64,000 bases of DNA from an uncultured Tateyamaria sp. (GCF_947488715.1 NZ_CANLAG010000003.1:372001-436000); one strand, 5' to 3'; counted from the stretch's first letter, positions 1-8,961 are shown. The notes: generated by a model not told the origin, from the letters alone. Numbers and translations: made by a program.

Positions 1-247
1 GATCCTTGCCAAGGAATCGATCACCGTTTCGATCAAGAAAAAGGCCGCGCGCCCCGGACCCCTCTTTATCATGACCAAGGTCGGTCTGGACGAAGCCCCC
101 GACACCGCGGGCTGGCTCTATGCCGGTCTGCAGCCCAACGGCAAAGTGATGAAGGTCAAGCAGAGCTTCTGCCACGACTGTCATGCCGGTTGGGAAGACC
201 AGGATTTCCTGGGCTATCCCGTCGAAGAAGTCCGTCTGGGCCAATAA
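1..247 (+). CDS. Cytochrome P460-like haem protein, 3' end only
   Basis: The window opens inside this gene, so only the last 81 codons are present. The visible part contains a Gly-Trp-Leu-Tyr stretch followed by the C-type haem motif CHDCH at bases 170-184 and a short tail ending at a TAA. A single CxxCH close to the C-terminus after a GWxY segment is the usual layout of cytochrome P460 family proteins, which are periplasmic haem proteins. Their substrate cannot be judged from this fragment. A strong hairpin with a T-run follows, so the gene ends its transcription unit. The family call rests only on the C-terminal third; another periplasmic c-type cytochrome remains possible. Confidence 0.6.
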   Translation, partial: ILAKESITVSIKKKAARPGPLFIMTKVGLDEAPDTAGWLYAGLQPNGKVMKVKQSFCHDCHAGWEDQDFLGYPVEEVRLGQ

Positions 248-275
248 GTTCACACGCCCTTGCGGCCTGGACCAG

Positions 276-306
276 AACCGCGCCGGTCGCCCCGGCGCGG
301 TTTTTT
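276..306 (+). terminator. Rho-independent terminator
   Basis: An 11-base stem (276-286 pairing with 292-302) with a five-base loop runs straight into a run of six T. It closes the cytochrome gene and separates it from pcs, which starts 39 bases later. Confidence 0.9.
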
Positions 307-344
307 GCATTTGCAACCGGGCGGGGGCTGGGCCATGACGGGGC

Positions 345-1034
345 ATGACACACCGTTTCCGCGCCCTTGGCGTTCACCTCTTCACCGCCACCGGTGCCGT
401 GTTTGCCATGCTGGCGATGCTTGCGGCCGTGGATGCCAAATGGGATCTCATGTTTGTCTGGCTTGTCGTGGCCTTTGCCGTGGACGGCATCGATGGCCCG
501 CTTGCGCGCAAATATGACGTCAAAACGAACGCACCCGAATTTGACGGCGTTCTGCTCGACCTGATCATCGACTATCTGACCTACGTGTTTATTCCGGCCT
601 TTGCGCTGTTTGCGTCCGGGTTGATGGCGGGCTGGACGGGGTGGGCGGCGATCATCCTTATCACCTTTGCCAGTGCGATGTATTTCGCCGACACCCGGAT
701 GAAGACCAAGGACAACTCGTTTTCCGGCTTTCCAGGCTGTTGGAACATGGTGGTGCTGGTGATCTTTGCGCTCGAGCCCAATTTCTGGGTCAGCCTGGCG
801 CTCGTCAGCGTGCTGGCGGTGGGCATGTTCCTGCCGCTGAAATTTGTCCATCCCGTGCGCACCGAACGCTGGCGGTTGGTGACGTTGCCGATGGCGCTGG
901 CCTGGACGTTCTTTGCGGGTTGGGCGGCCTGGGTGGATTTCCATCCCGAAAGCTGGGCGCATTGGGGCCTCGTGCTGACATCGCTTTACCTGTTGTTTGC
1001 GGGCGTCGCCCAACAGCTGATCCCGCAACGCTAG
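345..1034 (+). CDS. pcs: Phosphatidylcholine synthase
   Basis: This 229-residue, multi-pass membrane protein should condense CDP-diacylglycerol with choline to make phosphatidylcholine and CMP. The CDP-alcohol phosphotransferase signature is complete and has the spacing typical of Pcs: D47, D50-G51, A54-R55, then 12 residues to G68, D72 and D76. The rest is a series of hydrophobic helices (about 8 in all). Length fits the family (about 230-250). The ATG at 345 is used because the signature helix follows at the normal distance. The stop overlaps by four bases the stop of the convergent ogt gene, leaving no room for a terminator. Choline-dependent PC synthesis is common in Roseobacter relatives. 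Confidence 0.88.
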   Translation: MTHRFRALGVHLFTATGAVFAMLAMLAAVDAKWDLMFVWLVVAFAVDGIDGPLARKYDVKTNAPEFDGVLLDLIIDYLTYVFIPAFALFASGLMAGWTGWAAIILITFASAMYFADTRMKTKDNSFSGFPGCWNMVVLVIFALEPNFWVSLALVSVLAVGMFLPLKFVHPVRTERWRLVTLPMALAWTFFAGWAAWVDFHPESWAHWGLVLTSLYLLFAGVAQQLIPQR

Positions 1035-1486
1035 ATCAGGTAGCCACCCGCTCGCTCGTGGCGCAGCAGGGCCACCTTGGTCTCGACCCCACCCGCTCCG
1101 GAAAAGCCGGTCAACCCCTTGGCCCCCATCACCCGGTGGCAGGGGATAATGATCGGAATGGGGTTGCCGCCGCAGGCCTGACCGATGGCCTGTGCCGGGA
1201 CGCCCAGTTGTTTGGCGATGTCGCCATATGTCAGGGTGTAGCCAAAGGGGATTGCACGCATCGCGTCGCAGACATCCCGCTGCAACTGCGATCCGCCCAC
1301 CGACAAAGGCAGGTCAAACACCTCGCGGCGGCCTGCATCGTATTCGGCGAGTTGCATGGCCGCAGTGTCCAGAACTTCCGATTGATCGGCACAGCCTGAC
1401 ACGCCCCATTCAACGCGTACCAGTGCGCCGTCTGCCTCCGTCAGGATCAGGTCACCAAACTGCGTGTGCACATCACGTTGAAACAT
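1031..1486 (-). CDS. ogt: Methylated-DNA--protein-cysteine S-methyltransferase
   Basis: A 151-residue suicide enzyme that removes O6-alkyl groups from guanine by transferring them to its own cysteine. The active-site motif PCHRV is present with the acceptor at C116, preceded by the helix-turn-helix region (FGYTLTYGDIAKQLG) and followed by GFSGAGGVETK, all in the usual order. Length matches the short Ogt/MGT class. A longer reading frame exists upstream, but the ATG at 1486 (MFQRDV) gives the normal N-terminus. It is convergent with pcs and shares its last four bases. It is divergent from the MFS gene, with about 130 bases between them for promoters. No LexA-like or Ada-like box was recognised there. 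Confidence 0.93.
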   Translation of the reverse strand: MFQRDVHTQFGDLILTEADGALVRVEWGVSGCADQSEVLDTAAMQLAEYDAGRREVFDLPLSVGGSQLQRDVCDAMRAIPFGYTLTYGDIAKQLGVPAQAIGQACGGNPIPIIIPCHRVMGAKGLTGFSGAGGVETKVALLRHERAGGYLI

Positions 1487-1618
1487 ACGCCAATCCTGCC
1501 CGCAGGGGGTGTGATCGCGCAACCCGGAACCTGCGCAGACGTGTCTGTGCGCGGACGCCTGCGATCCTGTGCGATTTGGCCCCTCGCCAGCGCGCGGCAA
1601 AAGGCGTAATGCACATGC

Positions 1619-2851
1619 ATGGCCCGCTATATCCCCCTCGCGGACGCCGCCGACCTGCCTTTGTGGCGACGCCCCATCACACTGCTGTTCCTCATGGCCT
1701 TTGCCATGCCCATCGGCTTTTCCGTCTGGCTGGCACTGCTGAACAACTTTGTGGTTGAGGCTGCGAATTTCGACGGCGGTGACATCGGCCTTCTGCATGC
1801 CGTGCGCGAAATTCCGGGCTTTCTGGCCGTCGGCGTGATCGTCGTGATCATGTTCATGCGCGAGCAGGTGCTGGGCCTGCTGTCACTGGTCATGCTGGGC
1901 GTGGCCACCGCCCTGACCGCACAATTCCCCGAAATGCGCGGCATCCTGATCCTGACCTTCATCAGCTCGGTGGGCTTTCACTATTACGAGACGGTCAACC
2001 AGTCCCTGCAACTGCAATGGATCGAGAAAGAGCGCGCGCCCCAAATGCTCGGCTGGCTCCTGGCCGCTGGCAGCTTTGCCACCTTCCTCGTCTACTTCGT
2101 CATCATGGTCCTGTGGGAGCCCTTGGGCCTGACCTACAACATCGTCTACATGGTCGGCGGCGGCATCACGGCGGCCATCGCCATCTTTGCCATGCTCGCC
2201 TATCCACAATTCGAGGCCCCAACCCCCCAGCTCAAGACCTTCGTGCTGCGCAAACGCTACTGGCTCTACTATGCGCTGCAATTCATGTCGGGCGCGCGCC
2301 GCCAGATCTTTATGGTGTTCGCGGGCTTCATGATGGTCGAGAAGTTCGGCTTCGAGGTGCACGAGCTGACCGCGCTCTACCTGATCAACCTTGTGGTCAA
2401 CATCGTCGTGGCGCCCCTGTTGGGGCGGATCGTGGCGCGCTTTGGCGAACAACGAGCGCTGATCTTTGAATACGCGGGGCTGGTGCTGGTCTTTCTGGCC
2501 TATGGCGGCGTCTACTTCCTCGGCTGGGGGCTGATTGTAGCGGCGGGGCTCTATGTGCTCGATCATATCTTTTTCGGGTTGGCACTGGCGCTCAAGACCT
2601 ACTTCCAGAAAATCGCTGACCCGCAGGACATCGCGCCCACCGCGGCTGTGGCCTTCACGATCAACCACATTGCTGCCGTGGCGCTGCCTGTGCCGCTGGG
2701 CCTCTTGTGGCTGGTGTCGCCGGGGGCTGTGTTCTTTCTGGCGGCGGGTATGGCGGCCACGTCGCTGACGCTGGCGCTGATGATCCCCCGTCACCCCGTG
2801 CCGGGACACGAGACGCGACTGGCCGGACCTGTGCCCGCGCCTGCCGAGTAA
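1619..2851 (+). CDS. MFS family transporter
   Basis: A 410-residue integral membrane protein with about twelve predicted helices in two halves, joined by a cytoplasmic loop around residues 195-215 (QFEAPTPQLKTFVLRKRYW), the usual organisation of major facilitator permeases. No substrate-defining motif was recognised. It begins with ATG just after a short leader and ends one base before the ATG of the MATE exporter, so the two transporters are probably translated from one message together with prmA. The tail after the last helix is proline-rich. The substrate is unknown; the operon suggests no particular pathway. Confidence 0.8.
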   Translation: MARYIPLADAADLPLWRRPITLLFLMAFAMPIGFSVWLALLNNFVVEAANFDGGDIGLLHAVREIPGFLAVGVIVVIMFMREQVLGLLSLVMLGVATALTAQFPEMRGILILTFISSVGFHYYETVNQSLQLQWIEKERAPQMLGWLLAAGSFATFLVYFVIMVLWEPLGLTYNIVYMVGGGITAAIAIFAMLAYPQFEAPTPQLKTFVLRKRYWLYYALQFMSGARRQIFMVFAGFMMVEKFGFEVHELTALYLINLVVNIVVAPLLGRIVARFGEQRALIFEYAGLVLVFLAYGGVYFLGWGLIVAAGLYVLDHIFFGLALALKTYFQKIADPQDIAPTAAVAFTINHIAAVALPVPLGLLWLVSPGAVFFLAAGMAATSLTLALMIPRHPVPGHETRLAGPVPAPAE

Positions 2852-2852
2852 A

Positions 2853-4238
2853 ATGGCTCAGGGCCGTTTCCTGACCGGGTCCACCATGGGCCACGTGTTG
2901 CGCATGACCGCAACAGGCGCGTTCGGGATCATGTTCGTCTTTCTGGTCGATGCGGCCAACCTGCTGTGGATTTCGCAACTGGGCCAGCCCCAGCTTGTCG
3001 CGGCCATCGGCTTTGCCTACGCGATCCAGTTCTTTTCGGTGTCCTCTGGAGTGGGTCTGATGATTGCCGCCACCGCCCTCGTGTCGCGCCGCATCGGCGA
3101 GGACGACCGCACTGCCGCCCGCGCACAGGCCGGGGCCGCACTTGCCATTGCGGCTGGGGTGCAGGGTGCTGTGGCCTGCATCATCTACGTGCTACGCCAC
3201 GACCTTGTGACCCTCGCAGGGGCCGAGGGCGACACCGCCCGCCTCGCCGCGCGCTATCTGGGGCAGACGGTGTTTTCGCTGATCCCGATGGCGGTGGCCC
3301 TGATTGCATCAGGCGTGCTGCGCGCCGATGGCTACGGGGTCAAAGCGATGTATGTGACGTTTTTCTCGGGCGTGCTTTTGATGGTGATCGACCCCATCTT
3401 TATCCTCTGGTGGGGCATGGGGCTCGATGGTGCGGCGCTGGGACTGGTGCTGTTCCGTCTGTGTCTGATGGGCCTTGCCCTCTATTTCGCAAGCCTGCAG
3501 CTCGATCTGATCGGGCGGCCCGACTGGCACGCCGTGGCCCAGACCCTGCGGCCCTACATGGCCGTGGCATTGCCCGCGATTGCCACCCAACTGGCGACAC
3601 CGTCGGGGAATTACCTGCTCACCATCGTGATGGCGCCCTTTGGCGATGATGCAGTAGCGGCTTGGGCCGTCGTGGGGCGTCTGACCGTGCTGGCCTTTGG
3701 CGGAGTATTCGCACTGTCGGGGTCAATCGGTGGCATCTTTGGCCAGAACTTTGGCGCGGGCCAATACGACCGGCTACGCAGCACCTACCGCGACGCGTTG
3801 ATCTTTTGCGCTGTCTACACGGTGATCATGTGGGCGGTCCTGTGGGCCGTGACGCCTCTGGTCATCGGGGCCTTTGGCCTCACGGGGCAGGGGGCGGATG
3901 TGTTGCGCGCCTTTACCTCGGTGGGGGCGGGCGGCTTTGTCTTTGTCGGCGCGCTTTTCGTCGCCAATGCCGCGTTCAACAACCTTGGCAAGCCGGGCCG
4001 CTCGACTGTGCTCGGATGGATCAAGGACGGCGTGCTCAGTTGGCCCGCCGCCGCACTCCTGGCCGCCAGCTTTGGCGCGACCGGCGTGATCTACGGGCAG
4101 GCGGCGGCGGGCGTGATCATGGGCGGGCTTGCAGCACTGTGGGGCTGGCGCTATGTGGCGCGCCTGGGGCCGGATGTGGCCGCAACACCGCCCGCGCCAC
4201 GCCCGTGGCCCAACCCTGACAGATATCGGAGCCGCTGA
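2853..4238 (+). CDS. MATE family efflux transporter
   Basis: A 461-residue membrane protein of the multidrug and toxic compound extrusion family, which exports cationic drugs or metabolites using Na+ or H+ gradients. Two similar six-helix halves can be seen, each with the small-residue-rich helices typical of MatE domains, for example ALPAIATQLATPSGNYLL at the start of the second half and ALFVANAAFNNLGKPG near the C-terminus. Length is standard (440-470). The start is one base after the MFS stop. The TGATG junction at 4236-4240 couples it to prmA. The substrate cannot be told from sequence alone. Confidence 0.87.
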   Translation: MAQGRFLTGSTMGHVLRMTATGAFGIMFVFLVDAANLLWISQLGQPQLVAAIGFAYAIQFFSVSSGVGLMIAATALVSRRIGEDDRTAARAQAGAALAIAAGVQGAVACIIYVLRHDLVTLAGAEGDTARLAARYLGQTVFSLIPMAVALIASGVLRADGYGVKAMYVTFFSGVLLMVIDPIFILWWGMGLDGAALGLVLFRLCLMGLALYFASLQLDLIGRPDWHAVAQTLRPYMAVALPAIATQLATPSGNYLLTIVMAPFGDDAVAAWAVVGRLTVLAFGGVFALSGSIGGIFGQNFGAGQYDRLRSTYRDALIFCAVYTVIMWAVLWAVTPLVIGAFGLTGQGADVLRAFTSVGAGGFVFVGALFVANAAFNNLGKPGRSTVLGWIKDGVLSWPAAALLAASFGATGVIYGQAAAGVIMGGLAALWGWRYVARLGPDVAATPPAPRPWPNPDRYRSR

Positions 4239-5104
4239 TGCCCACCTGGACCGCCCTCACCACCCTGCAAGGCAAGGCGCAGGCCGACGCATTAGGAGCC
4301 GCCCTCGAGCACATGGATCCCGAGCCCACAGGCGTCGGCGTCTTCGAGGTCGAGGACGGATCGGGCCTGTGGGAGGTCGGCGCCTATTTCACCGACCAAC
4401 CCGATGACACCGCGCTCTTGCTGCTGGCGACAGCCATGGCGGCCAAGCCCTTCACCGTCTCCGAACTGCCCGAAACCGATTGGGTGGCCCATGTGCGGCG
4501 CGAACTCGCTCCGGTCGAGGCCGGGCGGTTCTTTGTCTACGGCAGCCACGACGCGGACAAGGTGCCCGCGGGCAAGACGCCCCTGCTGATCGAGGCGGCG
4601 ATGGCCTTTGGCACCGGCCACCACGGCACGACGCTGGGGTGTTTGCGCGCGCTGGACACGCTGGCGAACGACGGATTTACGGCCGACCGCGTGGCCGACA
4701 TCGGCTGCGGCACCGCCGTTCTGGCCATGGGCGCCGCGACGCTCTGGTCCGAGGACGTGATTGCCAGCGACATCGACCAACAGGCCGTCGAAGTGGCAAT
4801 GGCCAACCTCGCCGCCAATGACATGACCGGTCAGGTCCGTGTGGTCGAGGCCGCCGGGTTCGACCATCCAGAGCTTGCAGGCCCCTTTAACCTGATCTTT
4901 GCCAATATCCTCAAAGGCCCTTTGATCGCCCTGGCACCCGACCTCACCGACCGGCTCGTGCCGGGCGGCTATGCGATTCTGTCGGGCATTCTCAACGAAC
5001 AGGCCGACGAAGTGGCCGGCGTTTATGCACAGCTTGGAAACAGTCTTGCCCTGCGGGCGGAGATTGGTGAATGGACGACCCTGACGCTTCAAAAAAAGCC
5101 ATAA
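4238..5104 (+). CDS. prmA: Ribosomal protein L11 methyltransferase
   Basis: A 288-residue S-adenosylmethionine-dependent methyltransferase that trimethylates ribosomal protein L11 in the cytoplasm. The central SAM-binding motif I is VADIGCGTAVLAMGAA (around residues 150-165), preceded by the PrmA-typical AFGTGHHGTTLGCL segment, and the substrate-contact motif is FNLIFANIL. The length equals the E. coli enzyme. Its start overlaps the stop of the MATE gene (TGATG), so it is translationally coupled to two transporters, an arrangement without obvious functional logic. About 110 bases without a clear terminator separate it from the next gene. Confidence 0.93.
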   Translation: MPTWTALTTLQGKAQADALGAALEHMDPEPTGVGVFEVEDGSGLWEVGAYFTDQPDDTALLLLATAMAAKPFTVSELPETDWVAHVRRELAPVEAGRFFVYGSHDADKVPAGKTPLLIEAAMAFGTGHHGTTLGCLRALDTLANDGFTADRVADIGCGTAVLAMGAATLWSEDVIASDIDQQAVEVAMANLAANDMTGQVRVVEAAGFDHPELAGPFNLIFANILKGPLIALAPDLTDRLVPGGYAILSGILNEQADEVAGVYAQLGNSLALRAEIGEWTTLTLQKKP

Positions 5105-5215
5105 TTAGGCGCGGTTTTTAGGGGCATTTGACGCATTTGCCCAGATTTCGCCACATTTCAGGCGCACCTTGATCCTCGAACACGGTGGGGGCCGGTTTGA
5201 TGTAACGAGGCTGCC

Positions 5216-5566
5216 ATGGCTGTTGAAACCCAAGCACACTTCCACAAACGCCTAGGTGCGGTTGGTCGCAAACACGCGGCCATGGCGCAGGGCTATACCA
5301 CCCAAGTTCGCGGCGACGGTCTGATCGTCGTCAAGACCAAGCGCCGCAAGGCATCGCGTTTTGTCCCGCTCAAGGGATTGGCCGCGCTGATGTTGGGGTT
5401 CTTTATCTTCAAGGCATTCATGCTCTCGTCGCTGGGTGAGATCACCTATAACGAGCGCGTCGCCAAGCTTCAGCAGGGCACGCAGATCGAACAGGGCGGC
5501 GCCTATGTGATGCAGATCGACCCGGTCACGCATTTCCTTGCCGGGTTCCTCGAACCGCTGACCTGA
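5216..5566 (+). CDS. Conserved small membrane protein of unknown function
   Basis: A 116-residue protein with a basic N-terminal half (KTKRRKASRFVPLKG around residues 41-55), then one hydrophobic segment (about residues 54-72, LAALMLGFFIFKAFML) and a C-terminal region without charge clusters. This looks like a single-pass inner-membrane protein with the positively charged side in the cytoplasm. No known domain was recognised. Codon use matches its neighbours, it has its own ATG, and it is followed by an excellent terminator, all of which support a real gene. It probably has its own promoter in the 111-base gap after prmA. Function cannot be inferred. Confidence 0.75.
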   Translation: MAVETQAHFHKRLGAVGRKHAAMAQGYTTQVRGDGLIVVKTKRRKASRFVPLKGLAALMLGFFIFKAFMLSSLGEITYNERVAKLQQGTQIEQGGAYVMQIDPVTHFLAGFLEPLT

Positions 5567-5603
5567 ATTTTCTTTCTCTCTCTCTCTCGACCCTCCAAAT
5601 GAA

Positions 5604-5636
5604 AAAGCCGCGAAACCCATCTGGTTTCGCGGCTTT
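5604..5636. terminator. Bidirectional intrinsic terminator
   Basis: A perfect 14-base stem (5604-5617 with 5623-5636, five-base loop) flanked by A-run and T-run, so it works in both directions. It lies between the convergent small membrane gene (5216-5566, +) and the DUF1127 gene (5680-5889, -). Confidence 0.92.
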
Positions 5637-5679
5637 GCCCTATTCAAGGGCGCAGTCCGAGGGGGAGAATTCGGATCGC

Positions 5680-5889
5680 TCAGTGGCCGTTGGCCACGTC
5701 TTCGATGTCGCCACGGACCAGACCGATATCGTCCAGTTCGCGGTCCGTCAGCGACGAGAGAGCGTTGCGGGTCACGCGGGCGTCGTTCCAGGCCACAACT
5801 TGGGCGACCAGATTGGCAACGAAGCCTTTGAATTGGCCTGCAACGGGGGCAGCGCCATATGCGGGGCGGGTGGTGTCGAAAGCAGCCAT
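5680..5889 (-). CDS. DUF1127 domain protein
   Basis: A 69-residue protein whose C-terminal part, NALSSLTDRELDDIGLVRGDI, is the DUF1127 (YjiS-like) motif: a short helix with L-x-x-L-x-D-x-x-L-x-D-I-G. Small Arg-rich relatives in alphaproteobacteria have been linked to RNA turnover and phosphate or carbon balance; this protein is the slightly longer Roseobacter form with an Ala/Val-rich N-terminus. The ATG at 5889 is chosen because an AAAGGA sequence lies about 9 bases upstream; a longer frame would begin at 5946 without a site. It is preceded by a long intergenic region and terminated by the shared hairpin at 5604-5636. Confidence 0.85.
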   Translation of the reverse strand: MAAFDTTRPAYGAAPVAGQFKGFVANLVAQVVAWNDARVTRNALSSLTDRELDDIGLVRGDIEDVANGH

Positions 5890-6231
5890 TGCAGCAGTCC
5901 TTTTATCGAATTGTCTTGCCGAACCATTCGGCGTTGTGCTGCGCATTTAGGCATGTTGAAAACCCCCGACAAGCAACGAAAAGACATATGTGCCATGCGT
6001 TAGCTGCATGTCGCAAATTCATGGTTAACCAACGGTAAATACGCAGTTAATTCTGCCCCAATGGCGACGGTACACCCCCATTTCCCATACCTATCGCGAT
6101 GATGCAGACCTTGCCCGGGCGAAAAATATGCGCCTGCCTCTGCCCCTCACACGATTGCGTGAGAACTCTACAAACCCTGCCAAAAACACGCCTGGCTGTG
6201 GGAATGCCCACACTGTGCAGGTTCTGTCGCA
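5890..6231. other. Intergenic regulatory gap of about 340 bases
   Basis: No convincing gene was found here. It holds the promoter region of the minus-strand DUF1127 gene and the upstream region of the plus-strand small gene at 6290. A palindromic TTAACC-AAC-GGTAA element lies at about 6025-6038. The stretch 5935-6060 is richer in A/T than the surroundings, as expected for promoters. Confidence 0.5.
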
Positions 6232-6260
6232 TTGCTGGCCGCATCCGCTAACGCTATATT
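6232..6260 (+). promoter_or_regulatory. Candidate sigma-70 promoter for the gene at 6290
   Basis: TTGCTG at 6232-6237 and TATATT at 6255-6260 are separated by 17 bases, close to the housekeeping consensus. Transcription would start near 6267, about 23 bases before the ATG at 6290. Confidence 0.5.
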
Positions 6261-6289
6261 GCGCCCATGCAGAACAGGTCCCAAAGCCA

Positions 6290-6568
6290 ATGAAACACGA
6301 GGTTCCCACCCCCCGGAACCCCTACGCCATGGCGGAAAACGCCTTTGCGTCCGGATGGCACAGCGTGGATACAATCCCGCTCAAGGGCGAGGGTGCATTT
6401 CTGGTCTTGACGCTGTCCGGCCTCATCAGGCTTGCCAAGAACCGCCGCGACTATCGCAAGTTTCGCAAGGCCGATGGCTACGGTCCCAAGCGGCTGACAG
6501 TCAACGCGGTCGACACCGGCAACTATCTGGGCGCAATCGCCTGGAAATGGCCCGACCCCGCACCCTGA
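6290..6568 (+). CDS. Hypothetical protein, 92 residues
   Basis: The C-terminal 75 residues (from [13 protein letters not shown]) look like a real small cytoplasmic protein: mixed hydrophobic and basic, with a [13 protein letters not shown] segment and ending in WKWPDPAP. No known domain was recognised. I place the start at the ATG at 6290, just downstream of a good promoter-like pair; an ATG at 6329 is an alternative and a frame opening at 6128 would begin upstream of that promoter. It precedes ruvC by about 115 bases that contain a LexA-like box, so it is probably a separate transcription unit. Confidence 0.55.
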   Translation: MKHEVPTPRNPYAMAENAFASGWHSVDTIPLKGEGAFLVLTLSGLIRLAKNRRDYRKFRKADGYGPKRLTVNAVDTGNYLGAIAWKWPDPAP

Positions 6569-6623
6569 CCACGACCCTGTCCGCACACAGAAAAGCGCCC
6601 AACACCGTTAACGCTTTGCGAAT

Positions 6624-6638
6624 GTTCTTGTTTCGTGC
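6624..6638 (+). promoter_or_regulatory. Candidate LexA (SOS) box before ruvC
   Basis: The sequence reads GTTC-TTGTTTC-GTGC, one mismatch from the alphaproteobacterial LexA consensus GTTC-N7-GTTC. It ends 46 bases before the ruvC start codon, a normal distance for a repressor site. Confidence 0.55.
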
Positions 6639-6684
6639 TACGGCTTGGCAAAACCACAAGACCGAGCAGACAAGGGGCAACATC

Positions 6685-7227
6685 ATGCGCATTCTAGGGA
6701 TCGATCCGGGCTTGCGGCATACGGGCTGGGGCATCATCGATGCCGACGGCCCGCGCCTCAAACACATCGCCAACGGCATCTGCATGTCGCAGGGCGATGA
6801 CCTCGCGCAGCGACTGCTCAGCCTTTTTGACCAACTCAGCACGGTGATCCGCGCCCACAGCCCTGATTCGGCCGCCGTCGAACAGACCTTTGTGAACAAG
6901 GACGGCGCCGGGACGCTGAAACTGGGGCAGGCGCGCGGGATTGCGATGCTGGTGCCGGCGCGGGCTGGATTGCCCGTGGGTGAATACGCACCAAACGCAG
7001 TGAAAAAGACCGTTGTGGGCGTGGGCCATGCCGACAAACGACAGGTCGCGCATATGGTCGCCATGCAGTTGCCGGGAGTCGAGATCGCGGGATCGGATGC
7101 GGCGGACGCACTCGCCATCGCCATCTGTCATGCCCATCACGGTGGCCGGGTGGCGCACCAACAGACGGCACCGACCAGCGGGCTGGCGGCTGCCATTGCG
7201 CGCGCCGAGGCGCAGGCCACCATATGA
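6685..7227 (+). CDS. ruvC: Crossover junction endodeoxyribonuclease RuvC
   Basis: A 180-residue nuclease that cuts Holliday junctions after RuvAB branch migration. The N-terminus [16 protein letters not shown] carries the first catalytic aspartate (D7); the middle acidic site is in [23 protein letters not shown], and the C-terminal pair of aspartates is in [14 protein letters not shown]. The family is usually about 173 residues. A much longer open frame extends upstream, but the ATG at 6685 gives the conserved N-terminus and follows AAGGGGCAA. The stop overlaps the ruvA start (ATGA), so ruvC and ruvA are coupled. A LexA-like box upstream suggests damage induction. Confidence 0.96.
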   Translation: MRILGIDPGLRHTGWGIIDADGPRLKHIANGICMSQGDDLAQRLLSLFDQLSTVIRAHSPDSAAVEQTFVNKDGAGTLKLGQARGIAMLVPARAGLPVGEYAPNAVKKTVVGVGHADKRQVAHMVAMQLPGVEIAGSDAADALAIAICHAHHGGRVAHQQTAPTSGLAAAIARAEAQATI

Positions 7228-7883
7228 TCGGCAAACTGACAGGGCGCATCGACTACCGCGCGGCGGATCACATCCTGATCGACGTGCGCGGCGTGGGATA
7301 CATCGTCTATTGCTCCGACCGCACGCTGGCCGCGCTGCCGGGGCTTGGACAGGTCTGCGCTCTCTTTACCGATCTTGTGGTGCGCGAGGACCTGATGCAG
7401 CTCTTTGGCTTTCCCACGCTGGCGGAAAAGGAATGGCACCGCCTGTTGATGTCCGTGCAGGGCGTCGGGGCCAAGGCGTCGCTGGCCATTCTTGGCACGC
7501 TGGGCACCGATGGGGTCAGCCGCGCAATTGCGCTGGGTGACTGGAACGCGGTCAAGGCCGCCAAGGGGATCGGCCCCAAGATCGCCCAGCGGATTGTGCT
7601 GGATCTCAAGGACAAGGCCCCCACCGTGATGGCCATGGGTGGCACCGTGGCCGAGGCGATGGGCGACGCCGAGGCCGAGGGCGACATGCAGGTGATCGAA
7701 CCCGTGGTGGTCGCCGCCCCGGTATCGACGGCGCAGGCGGATGCGCTCTCTGCCTTGGGCAATCTGGGCTATGGCCCGTCCGACGCGGCGGCGGCTGTGG
7801 CTCAAGCCGCAGGCGAAGCACCCGATGCCGATACGCCCGCCTTGATCCGTGCGGCATTGAAACTCTTGGCACCATCGGGCTAG
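7224..7883 (+). CDS. ruvA: Holliday junction branch migration protein RuvA
   Basis: A 219-residue DNA-binding subunit that holds the Holliday junction as a tetramer while RuvB pumps DNA. The N-terminal OB-fold begins [26 protein letters not shown]. Two helix-hairpin-helix motifs follow ([17 protein letters not shown] and [17 protein letters not shown]). A linker and the C-terminal RuvB-binding domain ([19 protein letters not shown]) complete it. It is about 16 residues longer than the E. coli protein because of an acidic linker near residues 135-155. Start overlaps ruvC by four bases; ruvB follows 43 bases later. Confidence 0.96.
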   Translation: MIGKLTGRIDYRAADHILIDVRGVGYIVYCSDRTLAALPGLGQVCALFTDLVVREDLMQLFGFPTLAEKEWHRLLMSVQGVGAKASLAILGTLGTDGVSRAIALGDWNAVKAAKGIGPKIAQRIVLDLKDKAPTVMAMGGTVAEAMGDAEAEGDMQVIEPVVVAAPVSTAQADALSALGNLGYGPSDAAAAVAQAAGEAPDADTPALIRAALKLLAPSG

Positions 7884-7926
7884 GGGAAAGGGGCGCGCGG
7901 GATGTGCGCCTTGCGAAGGAACACGG

Positions 7927-8952
7927 ATGACCCAAGGCTCTTCTGATCCCACCATGCGCCCCGAGGCACAGGCCGAGGACGTGGACCGCGCCCTGCGGCC
8001 ACAGGTTCTTGATGACTTTGTGGGGCAGGCCGAGGCGCGCGCGAACCTGCGCGTGTTTATCCAGTCCGCGAAACAACGCGGCGAGGCGATGGATCACACG
8101 CTGTTCCACGGCCCCCCCGGTCTGGGCAAGACGACACTGGCGCAGATCATGGCGCGTGAATTGGGGGTCAGCTTTCGCATGACCTCGGGCCCGGTGCTGG
8201 CCAAGGCTGGTGACCTAGCCGCCATTCTGACCAACCTCGAGGCGCGTGACGTACTGTTCATCGACGAGATCCACCGCCTCAACCCGGCTGTCGAAGAGGT
8301 GCTCTATCCCGCACTCGAAGATTTCGAACTGGATCTCGTGATCGGCGAAGGCCCCGCCGCGCGCACCGTGCGCATCGAATTGCAGCCCTTTACGCTGGTG
8401 GGCGCGACGACGCGGATGGGGCTTTTGACGACGCCGCTGCGCGACCGCTTTGGCATCCCGACCCGGTTGCAGTTTTATACCGAGGATGAGCTTTTCACGA
8501 TTGTCGAACGCAACGCCCGCAAGCTGGGCGCGCCTGCGGACGAGGGCGGTGCCCGCGAGATCGCCAAGCGCGCACGTGGCACCCCGCGGATCGCCGGGCG
8601 GTTGCTGCGCCGCGTGGTGGACTTCGCCGTTGTCGAAGGGGACGGGCGCGTGACGCAAGCGCTTGCCGATGCGGCGCTGACGCGTCTGGGCGTGGATCAT
8701 CTGGGTCTGGATGGTGCTGACCGGCGCTACCTGCAACTGATGGCAGATCACTATGGCGGTGGTCCTGTCGGCGTCGAGACGCTGAGCGCTGCCCTGAGCG
8801 AAAGCCGTGATGCCCTCGAAGAGGTGATCGAACCCTATCTGTTGCAGCAGGGTCTGATCCAGCGCACGCCGCGTGGCCGGATGCTGGCGCAACGGGCGTG
8901 GCGGCATCTGGGCCTCGATGCGCCCAAGTCGCCCGGCGATTTGTTTGAATAA
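7927..8952 (+). CDS. ruvB: Holliday junction branch migration helicase RuvB
   Basis: A 341-residue AAA+ motor that drives branch migration with RuvA. The Walker A motif is GPPGLGKTT (about residues 60-68), Walker B is LFIDEIHRL, the sensor 1 region is GATTRMGLL, and the C-terminal winged helix contains [14 protein letters not shown]. Length is typical (about 340). The ATG at 7927 follows the sequence AAGGAACACGG. It lies in one operon with ruvC and ruvA, and nine bases separate its stop from an unknown gene, so that gene is likely cotranscribed. Confidence 0.97.
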   Translation: MTQGSSDPTMRPEAQAEDVDRALRPQVLDDFVGQAEARANLRVFIQSAKQRGEAMDHTLFHGPPGLGKTTLAQIMARELGVSFRMTSGPVLAKAGDLAAILTNLEARDVLFIDEIHRLNPAVEEVLYPALEDFELDLVIGEGPAARTVRIELQPFTLVGATTRMGLLTTPLRDRFGIPTRLQFYTEDELFTIVERNARKLGAPADEGGAREIAKRARGTPRIAGRLLRRVVDFAVVEGDGRVTQALADAALTRLGVDHLGLDGADRRYLQLMADHYGGGPVGVETLSAALSESRDALEEVIEPYLLQQGLIQRTPRGRMLAQRAWRHLGLDAPKSPGDLFE

Positions 8953-8961
8953 GGGTGAACC

